DNA of 64,000 nt from Mesocentrotus franciscanus (Eukaryota; Echinodermata; Echinoidea; Camarodonta; Strongylocentrotidae), in the NCBI GenBank assembly GCA_037976565.1, contig CP137667.1, positions 372,001 through 436,000 of the forward strand, in the 5' to 3' direction. A model generated the notes under the pieces. The model searched no databases, had not been told where the DNA came from, and saw only the letters and a list, made by a program, of their open reading frames with translations. Position 1 is the first letter of the stretch. Each line of letters begins with the position of its first letter. This document shows, in pieces, positions 49,268 through 59,945 of this stretch. The position numbers were made by a program, and so were the translations under genes.

Positions 49268-50699
49268 TTTATTTATTTATTTTTCTTATTTCGACCCACT
49301 TTTTTGTTAGCAAGATAACTTGAAAATGGTTAAATCAAATACCTTGAAATTTGGCACACATATGTATAGGCATATGGAGAAAACACAGTAAGGTTTTCAA
49401 CCTTGACCTTGTCTGATGACGTCATCTAGGCGCCATTTTGTGAAATTTTCTTAAAATCTACTCATGATCATATCTTCATAACGAAAAGTTATTTCTCATT
49501 CATATTTATCATGATCAAGGTCAATATCTGTCCGGTCAATTTCAGGTCAATAATCACGCGCGTACGCGTACGTCCGCGCGTTAATGCGCGCGCAAAATTT
49601 CAAAATGCTTTAAATCGTCTCAAATTCATTTTGCATACGTTTCAGGCCATTTTAAGCATTTTATAAAAAATCGCGCACACGCGCATGCGCGCGTTTTCGC
49701 GCGTAACACCATTACACAACATAGAATCGCCATTTTTTTCTTTCATGATATTTCCTTATTTTTTCGAACAATTTGATACCATGTTTATCTCTTTATGACC
49801 ATTAATAACAAGATGAGCGTCCATTCAAGATAAATGTCCGTGCGCGCGAGCTCTTGTAATACATAGCATATATGGGCAAAAACATGCCTATACAAAATTC
49901 ATTGTAACTCTTCAGAATGGATGGGAACTCCCAATTTTTTTTCATATTTGGATAGATTATGAGTCGGAGATATGATTTCATGTCTCATTTGACCTTCCAT
50001 TAACTCATGACGTCATCATAATGGCCTCCGAACTCAAAATTTCAATTTGCATATTATGACGTCAGCATATTTTTGGAAAATTGATTGTATCTCTGTGAAT
50101 ATTGATCGATTTTCTTCCAAATTTTGATATGTTCTAGCTGAGACAATGTTCTACAAATGCAGAAATCACGATTTTTCATTTTGACAAAGGCATCATGGCG
50201 TATTTTTGCGATTAAAGGAGGCATGTCAATTTTTCACATTTTGCGTGTATTCTCTATGGGACATGACTTTTTCTAAAAACTGGATTCTACATTTCCGTCT
50301 TTCGCGAGCAATATCTCTGTCGTTTTAGTTTTGTTTTTGCTGAGCTTCGAGTATGTTGTAGCTGAGACAATAAGCTATCACAAGTGTGCCCTTTATTTTT
50401 CGATCAGATGCCGGGATCATGCTCATATTTCACTTGCAAAGTGGGATTTGAGAATTCCATTTTCCGTTCACGTGTAATGTCTATGTGGATTATTTTGGTA
50501 TAGTGGTCATAGCACTTGCCTCCCATTCCGGCGACCCACGTTCGATTCCTGCCATTTCCTGGTAGGTCAATTTTTTTTGCCATTGTTTTAAATTTGATTT
50601 TATGATCTTCTTCGACTATTATAACATATTATCATATACAATCACAAACAATGTAATAAAATGCCTAATTTTGCTGGTTATATCTATGGGAGAAGAATG
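49268..50699 (+). mobile_element. Helitron unit M, left part before 9.25-kb insertion
   Basis: Standard (+) unit up to GGGAGAAGAATG, where the CCCCAGTC element enters. It continues at 59,954 with TGTCAATCG. Confidence 0.8.
50486..50569 (+). other. tRNA-Gly(CCC)-like Pol III module with insertion
   Basis: A short insertion (CCATTTCCTG) follows the B box CGTTCGATTCC and breaks the T-stem partner. Eight T follow. Confidence 0.65.
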
Positions 50700-50724
50700 C
50701 CCCAGTCATTTTGACCAGTAGAAA

Positions 50725-51610
50725 AATATATTTTTTCACTATTTTTCATATATTTTTTTGCTATTTCTTGATTTCTTGATCTATTTTTTGGCTATTTTTT
50801 AAAAAAATAGTCTAAAAACTACACTATTTTTCTTATATTTTTTCCATTTTCCCCAACAAGGTGGCTATTTTTGACTATTTTCATAAAAATAGTGAAAAAT
50901 AAACTATTTTTAGCTATTTCTATTTTCTGCACTATTTTAAAACTATTTTTCCTTTTTTATAATGTTTTCACTATTTTCCAGCTATTTTTTGCACTTAATA
51001 ATGTTAACCTATTTTTGTACCATTTTTTCGTGTTTAAAAGTTTTTCACTATTTTCCTGCTATTTTTTGTGCTTAACATAAGTTCGTACTTATATTTCATT
51101 ATTTTCCTGCTATTTTTTGCACTTAACATAACCATAAAGTTAACCTATTTTTATACTATTTTTTTGTCTTTGAAAGTTTTCACTATTTTCCTGCTATTTT
51201 TGCACTTAACATAACATAAAGTTAACCTATTTTTATACTATTTTTAGTCTTTGAAAGTTTTTCACTATTTTCCTGCTATTTTTGCACTTAACATAACATA
51301 AAGTTAAACTATTTTATATCATTTTTTCGTCGTTAAAAGTTGTTCACTATTTTCCTGCTATTTTTGCACTTAACATAATTTTATACTTATATTTCACTAT
51401 TTTCCTGCTTGCACTTGACATAACATAAAGTTAACCTATTTTTATACTATTTTTTCGTCTTTAAATGTTTATCACTATTTTCCCATTTATTGCACTTTAT
51501 TTTATACTATTTTTTCATCTTTAAAAACTTATCATTATTTTCCTATTTTTTGCAATTAACATGTGTGTACCTGTTTTATAATATTTTTGTCTTTAAAAGT
51601 TTAGCTCTAT
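50725..51610. repeat. T-rich tandem array, about 82-bp period
   Basis: CACTATTTTCCTGCTATTTT recurs at about 51,046, 51,181, 51,263, 51,345, 51,395 and 51,473, with TTGCACTTAACATAACATAA between. The regular spacing is 82 bp, with some shortened units. It is the left subterminal part of the 9.25-kb element. Confidence 0.8.
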
Positions 51611-52907
51611 ATTCCTGTTATTTTGAGCTCTTCTTTTGGACTAATCAAATTATGTTTTCTGTTTTTTTGCTTTGGTTTTTCAACCATTGAGTGTTTTACT
51701 CCCTTTCTATTATAACTGGCTCCAGTAAGACTTTCTTTGAGAAATGGGAAAAATAACCAAAAGTAAATGCAGGTGGTCGAGAAGAACATATTTGTTACAA
51801 ATGTCCAAGCCTTTCCATAAGTCAATGCAGACTGTGAGCCGAATATCTGAAAAAGCGGCTCCATGTCCTTACATTTTGAGAGAACCGGGTGCCTTTTTTT
51901 CAGGACCAGCAGCCATTTCCAAAATTAATGAAAATACGTATTCTTTTCAATTATTTGTTAACTGTTACCTTTTATTTATTCATTGGTCTATCAGTACACT
52001 ATAAAGTAAACACTGCACAGCAGTGGTAGCACAGTACTATATGCCAAGGCATCGTTATACATTAAAATGAGCAAAAACTTAGAATAGAGATACAATAACC
52101 TTTAAATAAAAATTCCATGGCCATTATAATATAAGCAACTATCAAATACGGTACCTTTAGTTAACTATTTTATAGCCATTATATGATTACGGGGTGAGAA
52201 TCCTGATTTAGCCAAAGAGTTGAATGAACCCTAAACATAGCACCTACCGCCAGCCCTAGTCATCCTTTCACATGATTATATGAATTGTTAAAATATCAAT
52301 GAATGTACATTATGCAATCACCAATTCACAATGTTTACTAAAAATTTGAGTATATACAACAATTGAATCATTATGTGACATCACTAACATGGAAAAACAT
52401 ATGAAAATCACATAACTTTCCTTTCACCAGGCTAAAAGGTAATAGAAAACTCTTGTTATATTATTCTCATTTTTGTAACATGCAGGTTGAAAACATTTAT
52501 TTCTCAAATGTGTAAAGACAGAAGGGCAGTCTGCCAAAAAGTGATGGTAAGGTACTAAGGTAGAAGAGGTTGCAGTGTCTACACTCAACAGAATTACAGT
52601 AGCAGAACTATTGACGAGCCTTCACTATGCTGCCAGCAATTTGAAATAAAGTTACTTAACAAATTCATAACAGTGACTGTCGAGAGTACTCGGCACCAGC
52701 CCTTGAGACAGCGTTGGACCAGTGAAACTAATTTTAGAAACAGAAAACTGCATAATAATTGATTTGACAACACTACTTAGTTATTACTGATACACAAAGC
52801 TCGACAATGGACAAGCATTAGGAAGCATGGACATATTTCAATGGATGTTGAAAACAACTTTTGTTACAACTTACAAGGTCTGCACAAAACAAATATAAAT
52901 ATATATA
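51611..52907. other. Interior of 9.25-kb element, no gene recognised
   Basis: Unique AT-rich DNA. Opposing frames of about 85 codons near 51,607-52,004 have no family features. Confidence 0.5.
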
Positions 52908-53078
52908 GTTAACTCTGCCTAAGTCAAATCTGTTGGGACTGAAGAAATTGCTTCGACCAAGAATTTTTTCTCCTAATGCAAGGTCAAAACAATAGAAAAT
53001 AAAGAGAAAGGACTAGTACAGCACCTTCGACTTAGGCGATTATTCGACTTATGCAAATCCGATTTAGGAAGAGTTGAA
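52908..53078. repeat. Decayed mariner-type MITE
   Basis: AGTTAACTCTGCCTAAGTC at the left and AGGAAGAGTTGAAA at the right are degraded versions of the ends of the intact copy at 58,216-58,336. ATGCAAGGTCAAAACAAT in the middle also matches. Confidence 0.55.
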
Positions 53079-53385
53079 AGTATAGAGATATATATACATA
53101 TAGCTGGTCTATTAACATATCCTTCTTCTTCTTCTTCCATTGAGTACAGTCCTCTTTGTAGAGTATAGTCGTACTTGATTGCTGGGGCCGCAATCGCAGG
53201 GCCCCAATCGCAAGAACACATGACATTGAGTGCAGTGACAAAGAACTAAGCTACATATACATGTATGTACACATCCATTGCATCCGATATGCAGATTGCT
53301 GCATAAAACTCCTTGACAGTTTCAAGGTAGGTGCGTGGTCCATGCATAGCAGTAGCTGCAGGATTTTTCTCTTCAATGTTGATGG

Positions 53386-53564
53386 CTACTGCGTGCGAGC
53401 AAGAGTTTTTAACATCCGTCTGTTTTGTACGCTAGCTGCTATGAATGCATCTTGTCGCTCCTTATTGGAATCCTCATAGAACGCATGGAAGATGTCGTCA
53501 ATGTTCCCCTCGTCAAGGATTGCTGCTTTTCGAAAGCTATGTGATGGATGAAGGCATACAATGG
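53386..53564 (-). CDS. Candidate terminal exon, unknown protein
   Basis: On the minus strand, after an acceptor-like GGCCAG, an open frame of 58 codons runs to TAG at 53,386-53,388. It includes SFRKAAILDEGNIDDIF and NKERQDAFIAASVQNRR, which read as a charged, helical protein rather than repeat translation. The family is not recognised. It probably pairs with the first exon at 54,759-54,866, but the phases do not fit directly, so another exon or another acceptor is needed. Confidence 0.4.
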
Positions 53565-54758
53565 CTGGCCGTTAACCTGAATTTGGATGAAAAGTAAAAA
53601 TTAAAATCAGCAAAATACAGCAAAAGCAATATCTTAGAGTTAGAGTGAATTTACTTTTGGATTGATTGAAAATCAAAGAGGATTCTGACCCAGGTGTTCC
53701 ATGTCATGTCACGTTCTATAGCGATTGTGTAGTTAAAACAGAGCACACACGTTAGATGTATGCCTATCCAACTATTGTAGCTGTAGCGGGACATACCAAC
53801 AAATGAAAGAAGGAATTTTGAAAGGAATTCTTTCCAGGTTTTATTTTTGACAGAGTTATCAATCATTATTATTGCTTTTTCAGAACTATAAATCTAGCAA
53901 AACACTATTTCAAAACCATGCCAAATTTAAGTTGTAATAGCTAGCTAACAGCTCATGCAATATGGCTAGGCAGTATTATTTTGAATTAAGAAAATCATGG
54001 CTAAGTCATGTTTACTTAACCAGCAGTAGCACTGTCACAATGACCACGCCAAATAGAAATTATATTTTTGACTAGAGCCTAGGTAGAGGGTCTATTGTCA
54101 CTAGGAAAAATGTGTCAATAAAAGACTCCATATAGACTAACTCCATTTATGATTTCAAAGGGTGCCCCTTAGCGATCTTCAAGCAGGGGGTGCAACAAAT
54201 GAGGCTTCGTTAAGCCTCTCTTGGTTTTTTTTAGCCGCACATAGCATCAACTTGTAGTGAGATTTTTACTTGCACTATTCATCTGAGCACTCGACAAGCA
54301 CAAGTACGATAATACGCCAACGGCGGTCTGTACTTAACCGAAAGAAGAAGAAGAAGAAGATTCTAACATTTCTAAGACTAATGAATGATTATTTTAGATA
54401 ATTTCATTGTCCCCAACATCTATCTTATCTCTTACTTTTCTTCGTCACATCGTACGTCTTATTAATATTATTAATAATATTAGTCTATAATATTAATAAT
54501 AATAAGATTAATCATAATTATCAAATCAAGTTTTTTCTCTTGCAATAGTTATTTTTATTGATTCCAAAACAATACAAAATATTCTTAGAAATACAGTTGT
54601 TTTTTATCTTGACATGATACACAATACTGCCCATTTTCAATACATTGTACGATTGCATGATGAAACAAAAGTGAAATCAGATGAAACAAAAATGAAATCG
54701 TAGTCCCAACATCAAATTACACACACGGGACTGACTCGAGCACAAAAAGCAAACTCAC
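53565..54758. other. Presumed intron region of the minus-strand gene model
   Basis: No coding seen. AAGAAG repeats occur at about 54,340 and ATTAATAATA palindromes near 54,460-54,510. Confidence 0.35.
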
Positions 54759-54866
54759 CTTCACCACTGCACTGTTTCTCCGCTCTTTTGCTTTGGATTT
54801 TTTCCATTCTGGCTTCATTTTCCTGGGTATATTTGATATATCAGCAAGCTCATTTAAGTCTTTCAT
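54759..54866 (-). CDS. Candidate first coding exon, unknown Lys-rich protein
   Basis: ATG at 54,866 (minus) opens 36 codons beginning MKDLNELADISNIPRK and continuing WKKSKAKERR, ending in AAG with a consensus donor GTGAGT next. A short upstream ATG frame (MDERLK then stop) overlaps it. It lies about 90-130 bp from an NRF1-like site, as expected near a promoter. The protein family is not recognised. Confidence 0.45.
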
Positions 54867-54984
54867 CCATGATGAAATCGCCAGAAAATGATGTATTTCG
54901 AGACGCGAATGGTACAGACGAATCTAGGCGGATATAACGCCTTTTTGGTTGAAATATCAGAAGTGTGATCGAGCTTATATTTTG

Positions 54985-55215
54985 CAACTGCATGCGCGCG
55001 CACACTCGTACGTTGAACGTTCTCATCTTTAAAAATTTACAGATTAATCATTTAATCAATTGCAGTTAAAAAAAAATTGTGTCGCTCATTATGTTGGAAA
55101 AAAAAGGAAATCATTATGAAATTTAAAAAAAAAGGAATTTAATTCCAAAAATATAATAAATAAATAATTATCTGTGGTTTTGTTTAAGTCTTGATGAACA
55201 ACGCATGCGCAGTAT
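54985..55215. promoter_or_regulatory. Candidate bidirectional promoter with NRF1-like sites
   Basis: GCATGCGCGCGC (about 54,990-55,001) and CGCATGCGCA (55,202-55,211) resemble the NRF1 consensus. Both sit between the divergent first exons at 54,759-54,866 (minus) and about 55,380-55,439 (plus). TCGTACGTTGA occurs near each site. The assignment is inferred from layout and motif. Confidence 0.35.
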
Positions 55216-55379
55216 AGTCAACGAATTTCAAATAAGCTAGCTACAATAGCGGGAAGTTCGTACGTTGATTTAACAAGTTACGATATTCTCATTAAATCAT
55301 CCGAAAGTCATTGAGAATTTGAGATATAGGTCTAGTTTTCCCTAAGTTGTAAGTGATTAATGTCTGCAGTAGTGATATT

Positions 55380-55439
55380 CCCGTGATCTGATCTCGAGCA
55401 AGCAAGAAACCAGCCAGATACAGCGACGATAAATTGAAG
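55380..55439 (+). other. Candidate 5' noncoding exon of plus-strand gene
   Basis: Ends AAATTGAAG followed by GTGAGT, a consensus donor. Its start is not defined. No ATG-led frame is apparent, so it would be 5' untranslated sequence. Confidence 0.35.
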
Positions 55440-55503
55440 GTGAGTGCATGATTCTGAGACGACCGTTGGCCGTTAGGCGTAGGGCCTACTGAGTATTTTA
55501 AGA

Positions 55504-55526
55504 NNNNNNNNNNNNNNNNNNNNNNN
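55504..55526. other. Assembly gap, 23 N
   Basis: Short N run inside the presumed first intron. Confidence 0.98.
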
Positions 55527-55723
55527 AGATCTATGGAGATAATAAACGCCTTTAAACTTACTAACTTAGAATCTACGTTAAATGTCGTTGGATGTGAAAT
55601 CCATGGATACAGGAACTAAAAACTACCTAGGGATGATATTTACTTGAAATTGGGTCATTGGGTGAGAAATAATGAAGATATTGACTTAATAAAGATAGGC
55701 AAATTTTACTGCATTTCATAATT

Positions 55724-56317
55724 CGGCGCTAGTGTCACTAGACTAGTGTACTTTCGTATCCATTTTTGACCCGTAACTCTGGCGTGGAGAGGCCCTACTA
55801 AAACATACCCCAAAATCAACTAAATCTTCAATTGTTCAAATAATGGTCATGATTTAAAAGTCGTTATGTTTCTTACCCCTTTTGTGTCAATTTTCTTATT
55901 TGGGGGAGTATTCTTCCTAAAAACGAAGACTTATAATATACACTTTCTCACGGGATTCACGGCAAACTGCTGCACAATACAATTGCATAGTCTACCCGGG
56001 AGGTGGTCTACCCAGTACTGTAGGCAGTGCAGTATGAGTACCGTACCGACGGTTGCCGTGAATCCCGTGAGAAAGTGTAGATCTATAGGTCTAGGCCTAG
56101 CTTTTAATAAGTCTTTGTTTTTAGGAAAAAAACTTCAAAATAGATAGACTATAACAAAATTGACACGATCAGGTAAAAAACATAAGAACTTTTAAATCAT
56201 GACCCTTATTGGAACAATTGATGAAGATTTACTTGATTTGGGGTATGTTTTAGTAGGGTATTCCCACGCCGGAGTTATATGGGTGAAAAAAATGGATACG
56301 AAAGTACACTAGCGCCG
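55724..56317. mobile_element. 594-bp foldback element
   Basis: Nearly the whole element is an inverted repeat. The ends are CGGCGCTAGTG and CACTAGCGCCG, flanked by ATT on both sides. Arms of about 250 bp share GTACTTTCGTATCCATTTTT, AAAACATACCCCAAA and TCATGATTTAAAAGT. An inner stem, CACTTTCTCACGGGATTCAC (55,941 on) with its complement ending at 56,077, surrounds an 80-90 base loop. It is nested in intron 1 of the plus-strand gene model. Superfamily undetermined. Confidence 0.75.
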
Positions 56318-56397
56318 ATTTGATCATTTGACTGAGCTAATTTTGTTTTTGAACTGGGCCTGGCATTAAATTTTCGATGACAATGTATACTATGAAT

Positions 56398-56666
56398 CAG
56401 GGGCGGATCCAGCCGGCGGCAAGGGAGGGGGCCTAAAAAGGGGCCCACTTCGGGCGAAAATTTGAAAATCGTGCCGGTCGATTTTTCGCTCAGTGGGGTA
56501 GTGAGCAAAAAAATTTTTGGCACCCGAAAAACTTTTCCTCCGGGAAGGGTAATTTTTCCACCACCACCCCTTGGGCGCCAGGAGGGCCCAACTTCCTTTT
56601 TTCAAAAAAGGGTGTTTTTACTTGTTTTTTTCTAGGGAGGGGCCCGGGCCCCTGGATCCGCCACTG
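56398..56666. mobile_element. hAT-type MITE, 269 bp
   Basis: The ends CAGGGGCGGATCCAG and CTGGATCCGCCACTG are inverted. An exact 8-bp duplication CTATGAAT (56,390-56,397 and 56,667-56,674) is typical of hAT elements. The interior is GC-rich and non-coding. Confidence 0.85.
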
Positions 56667-57127
56667 CTATGAATGTTCTTCAAATTGAATTTTCATTTCC
56701 GTCCATTACGAAAAAACATGGAGAAGTGACATTTGACAAGGTTCCAGAAATCCTCATTTTTAGAGTTGATGTTTATCAAATTTGTAAGTAAAATACGATT
56801 TTATGATATTTTGATATCATTGATAATGAATAATATGTACATAATATGTCGTAACCGTATCACTCACTGACTCGGTAAACTGGTTAAACTTAACACTATA
56901 ACTAAGTAAGAGTAAGACTAACAGTATCGGTCATGATTGACTTTATAGTATAGTTTAAGACTCTTTTAGTTTTAGTTTTAGAGATCCAGCCTGTAGGCCC
57001 TACTATAGATTTCTAATTACTAGTAGGAATCCCGTTCATCATGTGCATGCATGCCTTTTTTCCAGGATATATTTTGTAAAATTTGTAAAATGATTTAAAT
57101 CATATAATCTTTTTTTTTCTTTTCTAG

Positions 57128-57301
57128 AATATGCATGCACTCGTCGTGTGTGTTCACAGTCACACTGGATAATGTGAAGAGGGTGGTTTGAGCAGCGAAG
57201 TTCGGCAGGTGGCCGGAGGATGAGGATCGATGGATGGGAGGCGTACGATGAGGCTAAAAAGAAGTGGTACTCTGTTGACTTGCTTGAAAGACCAAGGACC
57301 C
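57128..57301 (+). CDS. Candidate first coding exon, unknown protein
   Basis: A pyrimidine tract and TTTCTAG precede it, and GTAAGT follows. In the frame that splices correctly to the next exon there is an upstream TGA, then ATG at 57,220. The first residues are MRIDGWEAYDEAKKKWY and the exon ends LLERPRT plus one base. No known domain is recognised. It lies in the 9.25-kb element and may be its own gene or a captured one. Confidence 0.5.
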
Positions 57302-57458
57302 GTAAGTTATAGATTTTGAATGTTGAATAATTGCCTATTTTGAAAATAAAACTTTAAATTGCGACTTTAACTTTTGCATGTCAAGATTGACTTATGCGAA
57401 GTTGATCACTAATACTTCTAAATATTTTTGTTCTGTTTATATCTTTCAACAATTGCAG

Positions 57459-57614
57459 GAAGATCAAAGGGGGACGGACACAAATCAGCTGAATTCCAGC
57501 AGGCTCTGAGAGTAAAGATGGAGGAAATTAAATATAGGGCCAAAAACATGTCAATCTTCTTCAGAACGCATAAAGTAGATTTTGACCAAACTTGGCAGGA
57601 GTCATCTCTTAAAA
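57459..57614 (+). CDS. Candidate second coding exon, unknown protein
   Basis: Acceptor AATTGCAG, donor GTAAGG. Joining to the preceding exon restores an Arg codon and keeps the frame open. The sequence is charged and helical (HKSAEFQQALRVKMEEIKYR), then THKVDFDQTWQESS. The last part (about 57,574-57,640) has a diverged copy at 57,711-57,780, so the exon end may be altered by a local duplication. Confidence 0.5.
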
Positions 57615-57744
57615 GTAAGGGGATCTTAATTTGTTCAAGTGGGGTGGTGCATCAGGGGGCAGCAAAGAAAAGCCAAATCAACATTATTGTCTTCTTGAAA
57701 AACATAATTGGTAGATTATTGTAACTGAACTTGGTAGGAGTCAT

Positions 57745-57818
57745 CAATGTGTGAAGGGTATCTCAATTTACTGAAGAAAAATGATCAAAGTGCCCAGCTT
57801 GCAAAGCTGCATGCTCAG
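57745..57818 (+). CDS. Candidate third coding exon, unknown protein
   Basis: Open frame SSMCEGYLNLLKKNDQSAQL, then AKLHAQ and donor GTAAGC. It overlaps the duplicated segment, where TGGTAG replaces TGGCAG of the upstream copy. The acceptor is uncertain, and the duplication may have broken this gene copy. Confidence 0.4.
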
Positions 57819-58215
57819 GTAAGCTAAAGACCCACTGTGACAGGTCTCTTGTATTTTTTTCATCTTTAAGTGTTTTTGTTATGGAGGGGGGGGGGTGGTA
57901 AAGTATAATGTCCATCAATGTTTTTGTATATCAACTGCCAAACAATAACTGCATTCTGCCCCAGTGTGTTATAATAGATGTACTTTTCATATATGTTTAT
58001 AAAATGTTATATTATTTTATTATATTCAGTGCAAATATTTTCCTTGCCTTTCAGTAGCTTGCCATAACATGTATAGGGATGCATATATATGCACAATACT
58101 GGAAAGTTTTTTTTAAATAATTTTTATGTGCCAAAGAATGTCATGTTTGGTATTTACCGGTATGATACTTTTCATGTATATTTATTTAATTTTACAGAAA
58201 CCTATCTATCACATA

Positions 58216-58336
58216 CAGTCAACTCTGCCTAAGTCGAATTTGCATAAGATGAATGCAGGCCTAAGTCGAAGGTGTTATATTAGTCTTTTCTCTTTATTTT
58301 CCATTGTTTTGACCTTGCATAAGTCAGAGTTGACTG
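58216..58336. mobile_element. Mariner-type MITE, 121 bp
   Basis: The ends CAGTCAACTCTG and CAGAGTTGACTG are inverted and flanked by TA on both sides. It lies in the presumed intron between the third and fourth coding exons. A decayed relative is at 52,908-53,078. Confidence 0.8.
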
Positions 58337-58487
58337 TATATATGCCCAAAATTAGAACATTTATATTAGTACAAAAAATATTAATCTTTTGGTGGATTCA
58401 ATCACTGGATTACATAGTCCTTCTGGTGGATTCAGGGATAAAATGTGCTGATTACAAAGATGTACACATGTTTTTCCCAATTAACAG

Positions 58488-58566
58488 TGCCCACATGGCC
58501 ACGTTGGTGCCAATTATGTGGTCCATTGGGCCAAACAAGTATTTTCAGACATTGTGGTCAAGTGAG
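58488..58566 (+). CDS. Candidate fourth coding exon, unknown protein
   Basis: Acceptor CCCAATTAACAG. Two overlapping donors follow, GTGAGG at 58,562 and GTAAGT at 58,567. In the frame continuing from AKLHAQ it reads CPHGHVGANYVVHWAKQVFS and DIVV, using the first donor. With the second donor that frame would hit TGA. A different frame is also open to the second donor. The family is not recognised. Confidence 0.4.
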
Positions 58567-59435
58567 GTAAGTTTTGAATCTTTCTTCACTGAACACTGGG
58601 TTGACATTCATTTGATATTTACTTGAAATGCGTTTATCAAAAATGTAAAACAACTCTTGATTAAAAGTCGACCCTTCCGGGTTTCAAAATTTGACTCGCA
58701 TCACATAAATGCTGGAAAACACTAGTTTAACCTAATGGACCACAAAATCGTCCGAAAATGGCTATCTGGACACTTTTAGCGAAAAAAGAATATGTGTATA
58801 CCACTGTTTTTAGAATTTGTATCCAAGATTCCACCATTAGTACCAGTGGTGATTTCATAACCCACTGATCATGCTGATTGAGCCCATCAAAAATATACAG
58901 ATTTCATATATCTATGCGCCCGATACTTTGTGGTCTAATAATTATTTTCCGAGCTGTATATTATATAAATATTATTTGCGAAAGGTTAATCGTTATTTAT
59001 CTTTTTATATACAATATGTGCTTCAATTCCTTTCACTGTACTTGCCAAAAAAGTTTAATATTAGGATGCATATTCTTTTCTACATTGTCCTTTTTTATTT
59101 TATATCCATCTTGGATAAAACAAGATCTCAGCATAAGCCAAATTTTCAGGCATCTTTTATAGGGTCCATGCTTTTTCCATTATCAGCTGTACAAATTCAT
59201 TGATGTATATACCATTAAATTCATGTTCCAGATCGTACACTGTATATATTTTAACGATTTCTTTCAATACTTGTAGCTTAAATTTGTCTCCACTAATCTG
59301 AAAGGTTAAGTGAGTGTTGTCAGCTCTTTTTTAGGGGTGATGTGATTGTGAGAGGGTCATAGATGATATAGAGAGTGTATTGTGATGGTGACTGCAGTCT
59401 GGATATATTTTAAAGATATTTCTCATATATTTCCT
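58567..59435. other. Interior of 9.25-kb element, nothing recognised
   Basis: AT-rich. Frames of about 100 codons at 58,871-59,203 lack family or splice support. Confidence 0.45.
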
Positions 59436-59945
59436 TCCTATTTTCTTGCTATTTCTTGGAGTAACAAAATAGTGGGAAAATATATTTTATTTCATAATTT
59501 TTTTATATAGTTTTAGACTATTTTATTTCATATATTTTCTGTATATTTTTCTATTTTTTCGCTATTTTTGTAAGCGTTCCAAAACATATAACCTAAAAAT
59601 ATATTTTTTGCTATTTTTTTCTATTTTTAATCTATTTCTGGACTATTTTCCATCTATTTTTAAAGAGAAGAAATAGTGAGAAAATATATTTTTCATATAT
59701 TTTTATATATAGTTTTAGACTATTTTATTTCATATATTTTCTGTATATTTTTCTATTTTTTCGCTATTTTTCAAGCGTTCCAACACATATAACCTAAAAA
59801 TATATTTTTTGCTATTTTTTTTCTATTTTTAATCTATTTCTGGACTATTTTCCATCTATTTTAAGAGAGACGAAATAGTGAGAAAATATATTTTCTTGGT
59901 CTATTTTTCATATATTTTTTTTGTAGTTTTTTACTATTTTATTTC
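59436..59945. repeat. T-rich array with about 202-bp duplication
   Basis: TATTTTATTTCATATATTTT is repeated about 202 bp apart (59,529 and 59,731). The units include AAGCGTTCCAA.ACATATAACC and GGACTATTTTCCATCTATTT. It is the right subterminal part of the 9.25-kb element. Confidence 0.8.
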
